Source of the DNA: G965218495 sp965218495
Lineage (GTDB): Bacteria > Bacteroidota > Rhodothermia > Rhodothermales > Bin80
Length of the DNA: 64,000 bases
Reading direction: 5' to 3'
NCBI GenBank assembly: GCA_965218495.1
Contig: OZ244626.1
Coordinates: 4,526,001-4,590,000, forward strand
Positions 18,486 through 28,672 of this stretch are shown here, one piece after another. The notes beneath the pieces were generated by a model. That model was not told where the DNA came from. It saw only the letters and a list, made by a program, of their open reading frames with translations, and searched no databases. The translations under genes were made by a program, and so were the position numbers. Position 1 is the stretch's first letter. Each line of letters opens with the position of its first letter.

Positions 18486-20418
18486 GAGCCTGGTGTAGCG
18501 GGCACTATGTCAAGGGGGGTCACATTGGAAGAGCCATTAGCCGATACGTTATCCGGTGAACTCGCGACAAAAGATCATGGCAGCTCCGGACGAATCCGAA
18601 ATCATGCGTTACGGCCGACCCCGGCCCAACACGCGAACACCAGACTGATGTACCGTCGAAGCCACCTGGCCTCTTCTCCATAAGCCAAAACCGCCAGAAA
18701 AATGTGACCCCCCTTGACATAGTGCCCGCTACACCAGGCAGCTGAGCCCGTATTGGCGCCAGCTGCATGATCCCACCATACCAAGACACGCCATTCGATA
18801 GCCACCCCAAACCTCACACGCTTTGCCTTATGGAGGAGAGACCGGGTACGGAAGGAGAACCCATGGAAGAGCCATGCGATAGCCGATACGTTATCCGGTG
18901 AACTCGCGACAAAAGATCATGGCAGCTCCGGACGAATCCGAAATCATGCGTTACGGCCGACCCCGGCCCAACACGCGAACACCAGACTGATGTACCGTCG
19001 AAGCCACCTGGCCTCTTCTCCATAAGCCAAAACCGCCAGAAAAATGTGACCCCCCTTGACATAGTGCCCGCTACACCAGGCAGCTGAGCCCGTATTGGCG
19101 CCAGCTGCATGATCCCACCAGTACCAAGACACGCCATTCGATAGCCACCCCAAACCTCACACGCTTTGCCTTATGGAGGAGAGACCGGGTACGGAAGGAG
19201 AACCCATGGAAGAGCCATGCGATAGCCGATACGTTATCCGGTGAACTCGCGACAAAAGATCATGGCAGCTCCGGACGAATCCGAAATCATGCGTTACGGC
19301 CGACCCCGGCCCAACACGCGAACACCAGACTGATGTACCGTCGAAGCCACCTGGCCTCTTCTCCATAAGCCAAAACCGCCAGAAAAATGTGACCCCCCTT
19401 GACATAGTGCCCGCTACACCAGGCAGCTGAGCCCGTATTGGCGCCAGCTGCATGACCCCACCAGTACCAAGACACGCCATTCGATAGCCACCCCAAACCT
19501 CACACGCTTTGCCTTATGGAGGAGAGACCGGGTACGGAAGGAGAACCCATGGAAGAGCCATGCGATAGCCGATACGTTATCCGGTGAACTCGCGACAAAA
19601 GATCATGGCAGCTCCGGACGAATCCGAAATCATGCGTTACGGCCGACCCCGGCCCAACACGCGAACACCAGACTGATGTACCGTCGAAGCCACCTGGCCT
19701 CTTCTCCATAAGCCAAAACCGCCAGAAAAATGTGACCCCCCTTGACATAGTGCCCGCTACACCAGGCAGCTGAGCCCGTATTGGCGCCAGCTGCATGATC
19801 CCACCAGTACCAAGACACGCCATTCGATAGCCACCCCAAACCTCACACGCTTTGCCTTATGGAGGAGAGACCGGGTACGGAAGGAGAACCCATGGAAGAG
19901 CCATGCGATAGCCGATACGTTATCCGGTGAACTCGCGACAAAAGATCATGGCAGCTCCGGACGAATCCGAAATCATGCGTTACGGCCGACCCCGGCCCAA
20001 CACGCGAACACCAGACTGATGTACCGTCGAAGCCACCTGGCCTCTTCTCCATAAGCCAAAACCGCCAGAAAAATGTGACCCCCCTTGACATAGTGCCCGC
20101 TACACCAGGCAGCTGAGCCCTATTGGCGCCATGCATGATCCCACCAGTACCAAGACACGCCATTCGATGCGCTTTGCCTTATGGAGGAGAGACCGGGTAC
20201 GGAAGGAGAACCCATGGAGAGCCATGCGATAGCGATACGTTATCCGGTGAACTCGCGACAAAAGATCATGGCAGCTCCGGACGCGTTACGGCCGACCCCG
20301 GCCCAACACGCGAACACCAGACTGATGTACCGTCGAAGCCACCTGGCCTCTTCTCCATAAGCCAAAACCGCCAGAAAAATGTGACCCCCCTTGACATAGT
20401 GCCCGCTACACCAGGCTC
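18486..20418. mobile_element. Non-autonomous element with 41-bp perfect inverted ends
   Basis: The left end at 18486 (GAGCCTGGTGTAGCGGGCAC...) and the right end at 20418 (reverse complement) match for 41 bp. Both are flanked by CTAT (18482-18485 and 20419-20422), a plausible 4-bp target duplication. There is no transposase between the ends; the interior is a tandem array. The outer right-end sequence recurs once in every internal unit. Reading frames of 107 or 69 codons in the units are periodic copies without protein character. The family is uncertain; TGTAGCGGGCAC-type ends resemble some IS21-like termini. The leftward flank 18020-18481 shows nothing recognisable beyond the sigma promoter region. 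Confidence 0.75.
18542..20417. repeat. Tandem array, about 343-bp unit, six copies
   Basis: The anchor CGATACGTTATCCGG occurs at 18542, 18884, 19227, 19570, 19913 and 20233, i.e. spacings of 342, 343, 343, 343 and 320. Units 2-5 are almost base-identical (for example one A/C change near 19455, one missing base near 18778). The last unit has several small deletions. Each unit contains an inward copy of the element's right terminus (GTGACCCCCCTTGAC...) followed by a linker with GGAGGAGAGACCGGG and an ATG. The near-identity of the units indicates recent amplification or ongoing homogenisation. Confidence 0.92.
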
Positions 20419-20422
20419 CTAT

Positions 20423-21777
20423 ATGAGCTCAGCACTGCGTTGCAATGGAGAGGCGCCGGCGTTGAGAGCGCCAAGCTATGTGTTCACACAGCAGGATATC
20501 CGTCGCCGTGATCGAGAGAGAGCTGAGTCGGCTGCATAGTGGCTACTCTGTCCCTTCTAATTGTGCGTGAGCTAAATTTCGAGGCCGCAGGTCAATCATT
20601 GTTGTTTCTGCGGCGGCGTGGTACTCACGGGCTACCCTGCGTCACGGTACACTGCGATTTGCTTTCAGTTCAAGCGGCCTCTCATTGTATTGGCGCCCCG
20701 ATCCAGCATACCGTAGGAATGCGCCTTGTTGGCCTTAAAGTAGACCGCCCATGTTAACCGTGTTCAGCAGCGGGAAAATTGTGCTCGGCATCAGCCCAGC
20801 AGCGGCACAGATGCGCCAACGGTGGTCTATGCAAGAAACAGCCTTCGCTCCAGAGCGAAGCCAATTTGAGCCAGCCAGTAAGAAGGCCAAGTGGTACCTC
20901 TAACTCTATCCCAGCACCGCTTGGGCATTCTATGTCAAACCTATTGTACGGCCCGGGTACTGAGGACTACGTTTCCCCGTAGGCACCGGCCTTTTTTCCA
21001 GTACGCGTACCCGTCACTGGACGTTCTGCTACTCGGCGCACAAAACGCACTGCTCCAGCGCCGCCGCTACCCGAAAGGATGCGCACAGAAGAGCAATAGG
21101 CGCGCTCGCGTCCACCCGAAGTAGTGCCCGCAGTAGTCAAGGTAGCCCTTAACCTGCGTGAACTTTTTCTTCCGCTTCAATTGCAGTCTCAATAGGCACC
21201 GGTGCGACGCCTTGGCTGTCAAGCCCGCAGATAGGTAGCGTGCAGGGAATTCCACCGCACTTAGTAAGCCGATACGTGCTTAATCTCACCTCCGGCCATT
21301 CAATACGCCGGAAGCGGTATTGCCAGGGATTGGTATGGACATCTGCAAGGAGCGAATTCAGGGGCTCTAACAGAGCGCATCCGCGTGTACCGTTACGGCG
21401 GCCGGCCTGATCATCAATACCGCTAGCAGCTCGTCGTCCTCGTGTCCTACCTCGTCCGCCCAACCCAGTGCATCATGGTGACCTTTGCCGTGATGGCACC
21501 GGCCGAATACCTCCCCAAGCCACGGCGATTGCCATATGGCCAAGCTACGCCATTGCCCCAATTGCAATCCACAAGCGACTCGGATTGGCCGGAAGTATCC
21601 TGCAGCAACAATACCAGTGCGCAAGACCCTACATAGGCTTCGCCCCCGAAGCCCAAGTAGTAGGTGCACTCAGTGGGGCACTCAGGACTTACCGGGACCG
21701 TTGCCGGCGCGCGGCTCGCACATTGGAGCGAGGTAGCAATTTCCTCCACGCAGGACCACGCCCGCACTGGGGTCAGA
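20423..21777. other. Gene-poor stretch
   Basis: About 1.35 kb between the repeat element and the DinB gene. Both strands carry overlapping medium-length frames (up to about 140 codons around 21450-21870), none of which reads as a recognised protein family or starts with a clear ribosome site. It is best regarded as decayed sequence; no RNA gene was seen. Confidence 0.4.
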
Positions 21778-22326
21778 TCAGCCGCCCCCACTCCATGGTG
21801 GGACAACGCCAGTCGAACGTGCATAGGCAATCGACTGCCCAAGGTGCTCATGGCTATGGCTGCCAATGATCATCAGGACCCTGTAGCGCGACATGCTCTG
21901 ACCAAATGCGCTGACTTCGCCGGAGAGATCTTGGCCCATTAGCATCTTTACCGCTCCTCGAACGTGATCCTGGCTCATCTTAAGGTCCGCCATGACGTCC
22001 GCTTTCGAAGTGATCCTCTTCTCCGCTTCCTGCATGGAGGGCCGTTCCATCTCCATGCTGTAGCCGAGTGCCGAAGCCAAAGCGATGTTGGCCGTGGCGA
22101 CATGGACAAACACCTCGCTTACGGCACGAATGCCCTCGGCGGGTCTCCAGCCGTATTGATCATCTGAGAATGCACCAGCCAGCTGGTTCAGCTTGTCTGA
22201 GGCACCGTCGAAGTCGGCCATGAAGGCAGTGAGGTACGCATTGTTGTCCATTGCGTCATCCTGCGCATAGCCCGGTAGCGCAAAGCAAAGGGCGAGAGCA
22301 CAAAGGAATAGGTGACGAAGTTTCAT
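21778..22326 (-). CDS. Secreted DinB-family protein
   Basis: A 182-residue protein from the ATG at 22326, chosen because it gives the signal peptide MKLRHLFLCALALCFALPGYAQ. The mature part is a DinB-like four-helix bundle: FDGASDKLNQLAGAFSDDQYGWRPAEGIRAVSEVFVHVATANIALA at the start and IGSHSHEHLGQSIAYAR near the end. The His residues in VFVHVA and SHSHEH are at the usual metal-ligand positions. Members are metal-dependent thiol transferases or of unknown activity. It is divergent from the TonB receptor at 23107, with a 780-bp gap (22327-23106) in which I see nothing else. Confidence 0.82.
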   Translation of the reverse strand: MKLRHLFLCALALCFALPGYAQDDAMDNNAYLTAFMADFDGASDKLNQLAGAFSDDQYGWRPAEGIRAVSEVFVHVATANIALASALGYSMEMERPSMQEAEKRITSKADVMADLKMSQDHVRGAVKMLMGQDLSGEVSAFGQSMSRYRVLMIIGSHSHEHLGQSIAYARSTGVVPPWSGGG

Positions 22327-23106
22327 ATCTGCAACTTGGAATGGTTGGCAATCAGATTGTATGGCAACGATACGCGTTTGTCCGCACGATTGCAATGGCT
22401 GCAATGAGTCGCGGCTGGGCGCCAAAACAAGGTAGTGCGTCGGCTCGTGGGTTCAAGCCACCAGAAGTTCTGGCAGCGGCCGTGAATCTGCTGGCGGCAC
22501 GGCAGTTTCGGCTACGCAGTCCATGAAGTTCACGAGGAATGCCATGAGCTTAGGGGCCTGCAGAGGCGATAGAGCTGCGCGAGGGACGCAAAGCCGGTGC
22601 GCTGCAGGCTGTCTGCACGCCCACGCCAATAGGCCAAAAGCACTGCCAGGCATTAACCCGGGAAGCGCAGTACATAACAGTCGCCTGCTGCGGCGTGGCA
22701 TGGCAGGACCCGAGAACGTGGCGCGGACTGAGGTCTGGAGCAAAGCCAGCGAGCAAGCTTAAGAACGGCAAGGACTGGCGCGCCAGGACACGACCTTGCG
22801 TGAATGTTAGCCCTTAGCCGTGGGTCTGATGATCAGAACGGTACACGTCCGCCGCGAGTGTTAGCAATTCGAAAGGTACCTTTGCCGAGCCCGTACCTGT
22901 AGAAATGGGCGCCAGCGGCGGCCCGAGTCTTGTAAATGCCTAGGTATTTCAGCCGAATAGAACAAATGCTCTCGTTGAGTAATCGCCCATTCACCTCGGC
23001 GCAAAGTAAACCCGATGGCAGGTCTTTGTCCCGAAAGCGCCTTAGTGAAATTGCGAAGGCCGGCAGGTATTTTGTGTATGACCCAAGCCACCGGCAATCC
23101 TCATCC

Positions 23107-25791
23107 ATGAAGTACGGACTGATTGCATTGGTCTGCCTGCTGAGCGCCACCAGCATATGGGCCCAGCCCGCGATCACTGGCACCGTTACCGACGAAGGCA
23201 CAGGAGATCCGGTACCCGGCGCATCGGTTGTGTTGGCCGGCACTACCATGGGTGCCTCCACGGACGCATCTGGGCGCTACGAGCTCTACGGTACGCCACC
23301 CGGCACCTACACGTTGATCGTGCACTTTATTGGTTACAACGAAGCCTCGCGCGTAATTACCATTCGCGGCTCAAAATTGCGGGAAGACTTCGCTATTGAG
23401 TTCACGAGTGTTGCACTGAAGTCCATGGAGGTTTTCTCTTCGCGCGCGCTGGAGCGTAGCACGCCTGTTGCATTCAGTACCTTTGTCCGTGCACGCGTGC
23501 AACGAGAGCTTGGCTCACGAGACGTGCCGCTTGTCCTCAACAGTACGCCGTCAGTCTACAGCACAGTACAAGGTGGTGGTGCTGGCGACGCGCGCGTGAA
23601 CGTGCGCGGGTTTAATCAGCGCAATGTTGCCATTATGATCAATGGTATTCCGGTCAATGACATGGAGAACGGTTGGCTGTACTGGTCCAACTGGGACGGG
23701 TTGGGCGAAGTGACCAACTCTATCCAGCTACAGCGCGGGCTTTCGGTGGTTAACTTGGCTACGCCGTCCATCGGTGGCTCCATGAATATCCTGACGGACC
23801 CTGCGCGCAATGACCGCCAAGTTCTGTTCAAGCAGGAATTTGGTAACGACGGGCTTCGCAAGTCCACCGTTATGCTCTCGTCGGGCCTCATGCGCGGCAA
23901 GGTGGCAGTCACCGTTTCGGGGGTGCGCAAGACCGGCAGGGGGTACGTTCACGGCACTTGGACGGACATGTGGTCCTACTTTGCGGCTGCAGGATGGAAT
24001 GTCAATAGCCGCCACCGTGTCGATGTTTTTGCAATAGGCGCGCCCCAGCGCCACGGCCAAAATCTTTTCAAGCAGAACATCGCAGCGTATGACCATGCTT
24101 ACGCCCGCAAAATATTCGAACGAGACGGGCTCAGCGAATTCACAATCCAGGATATTCTACGGACATATCCCGCTGCCGGGAGGCGTTGGAACCAGAACGT
24201 CGGGGCAGTGTCTCCAGCGTACACAAGCATGCAGCACAACGGTTTCGGCACTGTGCGCAGAAAAAATGCAGGCTACGTTGATGAAATCGAGAATTTCTTC
24301 CACAAACCAATAGTGAGTCTCAGTCACTTTGGTCAGCTTTCGGAGAGATCGTTGCTCTCCACCGTGGTTTACTACTCTGGCGGCAAAGGTGGCGGCTCTG
24401 GGCGGCACGGAGATCTGCTGCCGGATACCAGCGGACCGTCCCCCGTGCCTGACTACGACGCAACGATAGCAGCAAATCGCAGGAACGGGCTGTCGCTCGG
24501 TATCATTCGCAACCGGCACAATGTGCAGTGGACGGTGGGGGGCATCTCCAAATTCATCCACGAGTTTTCGGAGCACCTTCGCCTGGAGGTAGGCCTCGAC
24601 TGGCGTTCAGCGGAGATTCAGCACTTCAGCACAGTACGTGACCTTCTAGGCGGAATCGGCTACCTGCGTTTTGACAGCGACTACTGGGGCGCATCAGGGC
24701 GCATTCTGGCACCTGGAGATCGCTTTGACTACAACGACATCACTACCGTCAGCTGGCTCGGCGGCTTTGCACAGGGCCAATTCCAGAGAGGACCCTTGGC
24801 CGGCTTCGCCGTTGTTGGCTACTCCGGCATCCGCTATACGTTTGAGGACTTTTTCTCAGACGACGGCGGTCGCCCTTTCCGTGTAACTCCAGACCCAATT
24901 CGCGGTTATCAGGTTAAGGGCGGCGCCACTTACAGCCTAGCCGGTGGCCTATCCGTCTTCGCAAGTGCGGGCCAAGTATCCAAGGTTCCGGTCTTTGACG
25001 GCGTTGTGGACGCCATCTCGGGGTCCGTCAACCCCGATCCCCAGAATGAGACCTTTTTGGGATTGGAGGCGGGTGGAACATTCCAGTCTGACGACAGAAG
25101 GCTAAACGTAAAGCTGGGTCTTTATCACACCACATGGAACGATCGTACGGTAACCCGCAACCTAGTCGAGCAGAGTGGCAACGATGAGTTGGTCAATATT
25201 CGCGGTCTCAATGCGCGGCACATGGGCTTGGAGGGGGAATTGGCCTACCAGCCTTATGATTTCGTTAGGGCAGACGCTGCGTTTTCCTTCGGCGATTGGC
25301 GCTACACCGACGATGTCTTCGGCACGTACACGCCAGATCGGTCGGATCCACGATCGCAGACCCAAGTGTCGTTATACCTCAAGGACGTGAAGGTGGGTGA
25401 TGCCCCTCAGCTGCAGCTGGCGTATTCCTTGACTGCGTTTGCAGGCAAGAGTCTGCACGTCACGCTCACCGGGCGCTCCTACGCTCAGCACTACGCGGAT
25501 TTCGATCCTGCTGGACAGAGCTCGCCGGGAGGACGGGTGTGGAAAGCTCCGCCGTACACCGTTATTGATCTGCAGGGGGGCTACCATTTCGAAATGGGCC
25601 GCATGGGCGTACGGGCCTTTATCCACGTCTTCAACGTGCTGAATACGTTCTACGTTCAAGACGCTACCAACAATTCGCGCTTTTACGCCTACGTCGGCAA
25701 CGGCACGGGAATGGGGACCTCGGACGACGCAGCGGTCTTCCTGGGTCTCCCTCGTACCTTCAACCTGGGTACACGCGTCACCTTGCGGTAG
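23107..25791 (+). CDS. TonB-dependent outer-membrane receptor
   Basis: 894 residues from the ATG at 23107, which starts the signal peptide MKYGLIALVCLLSATSIWAQ; a longer frame from 22936 exists but its extra 57 residues are not signal-like. A carboxypeptidase-regulatory-like domain follows (about 23-105, GTVTDEGTGDPVPGASVVLAG...STDASGRYELYGTPPGTYTLIV), then a plug (VFSSRALERSTPVAFSTF..., RVNVRGFNQRNVAIMINGIPVNDMENG) and a 22-strand-type barrel ending GTRVTLR. There is no STN domain, so this receptor does not use the sigma/FecR route. The ligand is unknown. Confidence 0.9.
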   Translation: MKYGLIALVCLLSATSIWAQPAITGTVTDEGTGDPVPGASVVLAGTTMGASTDASGRYELYGTPPGTYTLIVHFIGYNEASRVITIRGSKLREDFAIEFTSVALKSMEVFSSRALERSTPVAFSTFVRARVQRELGSRDVPLVLNSTPSVYSTVQGGGAGDARVNVRGFNQRNVAIMINGIPVNDMENGWLYWSNWDGLGEVTNSIQLQRGLSVVNLATPSIGGSMNILTDPARNDRQVLFKQEFGNDGLRKSTVMLSSGLMRGKVAVTVSGVRKTGRGYVHGTWTDMWSYFAAAGWNVNSRHRVDVFAIGAPQRHGQNLFKQNIAAYDHAYARKIFERDGLSEFTIQDILRTYPAAGRRWNQNVGAVSPAYTSMQHNGFGTVRRKNAGYVDEIENFFHKPIVSLSHFGQLSERSLLSTVVYYSGGKGGGSGRHGDLLPDTSGPSPVPDYDATIAANRRNGLSLGIIRNRHNVQWTVGGISKFIHEFSEHLRLEVGLDWRSAEIQHFSTVRDLLGGIGYLRFDSDYWGASGRILAPGDRFDYNDITTVSWLGGFAQGQFQRGPLAGFAVVGYSGIRYTFEDFFSDDGGRPFRVTPDPIRGYQVKGGATYSLAGGLSVFASAGQVSKVPVFDGVVDAISGSVNPDPQNETFLGLEAGGTFQSDDRRLNVKLGLYHTTWNDRTVTRNLVEQSGNDELVNIRGLNARHMGLEGELAYQPYDFVRADAAFSFGDWRYTDDVFGTYTPDRSDPRSQTQVSLYLKDVKVGDAPQLQLAYSLTAFAGKSLHVTLTGRSYAQHYADFDPAGQSSPGGRVWKAPPYTVIDLQGGYHFEMGRMGVRAFIHVFNVLNTFYVQDATNNSRFYAYVGNGTGMGTSDDAAVFLGLPRTFNLGTRVTLR

Positions 25792-26128
25792 GAAGCTTCG
25801 CTGGCGCCGGATTCGAAAGTCCAGCGCTCATCATCAGAGAACCAATTTGTGCAGCAGGGGCATGACGCACCAGAGACGGCTGAAGCGTATCTGTGGCTTG
25901 CTGTGCAGCGGACATTGGCCACCTTTTTGGGTACACAAGTCATAGAGTCTTCACCTTATCCCAAACATTTGCAGGGTCGGCCCCTGCCCCGGGAGAAGCA
26001 CCACAGGTATACAACGCACCGGGCAACAGCTGCGTTGGATTCAAGTACGGACGCGGCTGGTCAAACGGGAATGTAGGCGTGCCGGGATGTATGTGCGTAC
26101 CACCGGCCAGTGCCGCCAAGATCGGAGC

Positions 26129-26157
26129 TTTCAAAAGGTGCCGGCGGCCTGGGCACC
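26129..26157 (-). terminator. Probable intrinsic terminator of the amidohydrolase gene
   Basis: On the minus strand the stem GGTGCC...GGCACC (26137-26157) is followed at once by TTTTGA. It lies 15 bp past the amidohydrolase stop. The rest of the 380-bp space between the two convergent genes (25792-26171) shows no gene. Confidence 0.5.
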
Positions 26158-26171
26158 TGGGCCTGGCCCTC

Positions 26172-27806
26172 CTAATTGTCAGACCCTGTGGACTCTTGGA
26201 CGGCCACCTCCTCACGCTGTTGCTTAACCATGTCCGCTACATCACGCAGCAAGGCGCGAGCATCATAGATGATGCCGTCCTTGATGGTGAATTTTACGCC
26301 GCCGACGCGTTCAACCCTTCCCGTCTGGTCGTTCAGCTTCATGGCGCCAGTGCCGTAGAGCGTCTTCAGGTTGTGAAGCGGGTTCTCTTCCAGCACCAAC
26401 AGGTCGGCCCGAAGCCCTGCTTGCACTAAGCCATACTCAATTGGCTCGCCAGATGGCTTAAAGATCTCCTGTGCGCCGTGCATGGTCGCGGCTCGGATGA
26501 CCTCCAATGGATGAAAACCTGCTTCCTGCAGCAGCTCCATCTCCAGAATGGTGCCGAATCCATAGAGCTGATAGATGAACCCGCTGTCCGATCCCACCGT
26601 GACTTTGCCTCCCCGGTTCTTGTATTCGTTGAGAAAACGCATCCAGACTTGGTAAAGCCGTTTCCATGCTACCTCCTCGTGCGTGGTCCAGTCGTAGAAA
26701 TACGAGCCATGGTCCCGGCGGCTTGGCTCATAGAACTCCTGAAGGCTGGGGAGCGTGTATTCGGCATGCCAATCGGCGTTGCGGGCTCGCATCACGTCCC
26801 TGCCTGCCGAATAGATGCCCATCGTCGGGTTGATATAGAAATCCAGCGCGAGCAGCTCGTCCATCAGCGCGTTCCATTTGTCGCCTCCGGGCGCAACCAT
26901 GCTCCACTGATGTGCCACCTGAGCGAATCGCAATTGCTCATCGTTGTAGTCCATCGACACAGGCCACGTCTGCACGTCGCTAAAGTCGTACATCGCTTCA
27001 AACAGCCCATAGAAATGCGTCATGCCGGTCAGACCCAAGCGCGCCGCGTCCAGCGCATTCATGTCGGCCACGCCCATCTGTCCCAAATGCGCCGTCGAGC
27101 CCATGCTGTGCTTTTCAGCCTCATCCAGAAGTGCTTCCATGATTGAGGGGCGGTACGAGCCCAGCTTTAGGCCGTCAATACCTTTTTCCGCAGCGAACCG
27201 TACCCACTCACGTGCATCCTGGGGAGTCTCGATACTGCGGTCCCAGCCGCTGCCAGGGCGGTGGAAAGAAACAATATGTGGCGCGACGATCTCATTGCGT
27301 GCGCTCCGCTCCTTTTCTTCCAGGGACCATTCTAACGGTCCCGTGGGCACGCCACGTACTGAGGTGATGCCATGCGCCATCCACAACTTGTACACGTATT
27401 CGGCCTCGGGCACTTTGGGCAGGCCGCCCGTGTGCGCGTGCAGGTCGATGATGCCCGGCATGACGTACATGCCGTGCGCATCAATCTCGTTGGTCGCTTC
27501 GCCTGGGCGGCCCTCCTCGTTTATCTCCAGCATCGGGGCACCAACGCTGGCGATCCGAACTATCTTGTTGCCTTCGATGACGATGTCAACAGGGCTTCGC
27601 GGTGGTGCGCCTGAACCGTCAATAAGCGTGGCGCCACGGATGACAAAGCGCTCAAAGGGACCTTCGCCCTCTCCTTCGCCACGGTCCGGTGCACCAAGGA
27701 CTCCGCGGCGCTGCTCTTGGGCGAGCGCCGATACCGGCGGCAAAAGTCCTGCAATAAGCAGTCCGCATGCGGCAAGGAGTAAGGAGATACAACGTGGAAA
27801 GGGCAT
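26172..27806 (-). CDS. Secreted amidohydrolase-superfamily enzyme
   Basis: 544 residues from the ATG at 27806, which begins the signal peptide MPFPRCISLLLAACGLLIAGLLPPVSALAQ. The core has the composite beta-sandwich start (FVIRGATLIDGSGAPPRSPVDIVIEGNKI), HxH metal ligands in MPGIIDLHAHTGG, GLKLGSY (position of the carbamylated-Lys strand), TAHLGQ and THFYG (later His), and GSDSGF (metal-binding Asp). This fits TIM-barrel imidazolonepropionase/prolidase-like amidohydrolases; the substrate is not predictable. It is 22 bp downstream of the NIPSNAP gene, so they are probably co-transcribed. Confidence 0.88.
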   Translation of the reverse strand: MPFPRCISLLLAACGLLIAGLLPPVSALAQEQRRGVLGAPDRGEGEGEGPFERFVIRGATLIDGSGAPPRSPVDIVIEGNKIVRIASVGAPMLEINEEGRPGEATNEIDAHGMYVMPGIIDLHAHTGGLPKVPEAEYVYKLWMAHGITSVRGVPTGPLEWSLEEKERSARNEIVAPHIVSFHRPGSGWDRSIETPQDAREWVRFAAEKGIDGLKLGSYRPSIMEALLDEAEKHSMGSTAHLGQMGVADMNALDAARLGLTGMTHFYGLFEAMYDFSDVQTWPVSMDYNDEQLRFAQVAHQWSMVAPGGDKWNALMDELLALDFYINPTMGIYSAGRDVMRARNADWHAEYTLPSLQEFYEPSRRDHGSYFYDWTTHEEVAWKRLYQVWMRFLNEYKNRGGKVTVGSDSGFIYQLYGFGTILEMELLQEAGFHPLEVIRAATMHGAQEIFKPSGEPIEYGLVQAGLRADLLVLEENPLHNLKTLYGTGAMKLNDQTGRVERVGGVKFTIKDGIIYDARALLRDVADMVKQQREEVAVQESTGSDN

Positions 27807-27828
27807 AGCGCTGGTTGCAAATGGTGTG

Positions 27829-28605
27829 TCAGATCTGTGAGAAAGGCGTCGGTCGCAAAATGATGTCGGAGATGTTGGATACCGTGTCCGCATACTGAGG
27901 GTCATCCCGCAGCGCGTGCCATTCTGGATCCTCAATGAAGCGTTGCCAGGCCGCATCGCGTGTAGCCATGCTGCCAAACGCTAGCATGTAGGTCAGATTC
28001 GGCATCGCATGGCCGAAAAGCGTTTCGCCAAAAAAGACGGGCGTAAGGCCGGTCTTTTTGAAGATGGTGATTTCGCCGCCTTCGTTGAACATGTCGATCT
28101 TCTTCTGGCCGGCCTTGACGCTGTGGCTTTCATAGATACGCCACTCGAAGATCCGGCCATCTCCCATCGCGTCCGTGGGCGCTTCCAGCTTTGGCATGTC
28201 CTTGAAAGCCAGCATTAGCTGTCGCTCTTGACGAACGTATGCTGGATCAGACAGTCGAGCCGCAAGAAACGCTGCTCCATCTTGCGCATAGGTCGAGTCC
28301 TGGAGGAGTTGGCTGCCGGCAGCAACGGCGGACTCGAGAGAGTGATGTGGAATGAGCACATACAGCGAAGGCGAATTAGGACCGTACATGACCGTAAACA
28401 CGCCTACAGGGCCTATTCCGAGGCGCTGGTATGCAGGCAGCGCCACATCACGATAGAAGTCGGAAACGCGTCCACGGCGTGCACCGACATGCGTGTGGTA
28501 AATGATCACTTCCAGATATTGTCGCTCATCGGAGCGAAGTGGAATGGAAGCGAGCGGGGCTGCGGCAACCGCGCCTGAAGCAGCAAGAAAGTTACGCCGA
28601 TTCAT
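27829..28605 (-). CDS. NIPSNAP-family protein with Tat-like signal
   Basis: 258 residues from ATG 28605, giving MNRRNFLAASGAVAAAPLASI, a twin-arginine-type signal (RRNFLAAS). The body has two tandem ferredoxin-like NIPSNAP domains: YLEVIIYHTHVGARRGRVSDFYRDVALPAYQRLG and later RIFEWRIYESHSVKAGQKKIDMFNEGGEITIFKKTGL...HAMPNLTYMLAF. The family function is poorly known. It is the first gene of a two-gene unit with the amidohydrolase and divergent from the glycerate kinase (67 bp). Confidence 0.85.
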   Translation of the reverse strand: MNRRNFLAASGAVAAAPLASIPLRSDERQYLEVIIYHTHVGARRGRVSDFYRDVALPAYQRLGIGPVGVFTVMYGPNSPSLYVLIPHHSLESAVAAGSQLLQDSTYAQDGAAFLAARLSDPAYVRQERQLMLAFKDMPKLEAPTDAMGDGRIFEWRIYESHSVKAGQKKIDMFNEGGEITIFKKTGLTPVFFGETLFGHAMPNLTYMLAFGSMATRDAAWQRFIEDPEWHALRDDPQYADTVSNISDIILRPTPFSQI

Positions 28606-28672
28606 GAAAGTGGGCTTAAACGTCATAAATGCTGAGTGCACGTATTATAGTGAACTCAACGTTGGGGCATCC

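Noticed and set aside
18520..20163. Repeated minus-strand frames of 69-107 codons in the tandem array
   Set aside because: They are the same frame recurring in each repeat unit, overlap in two phases, and have no protein-family character. The periodicity of the DNA explains them.
18542..20417. Possible CRISPR array
   Set aside because: The units are about 343 bp and nearly identical throughout; there are no short repeats with unique spacers and no cas genes.
26478..27840. Plus-strand frames opposite the amidohydrolase
   Set aside because: They are antisense shadows of a strongly supported gene with signal peptide and metal motifs.
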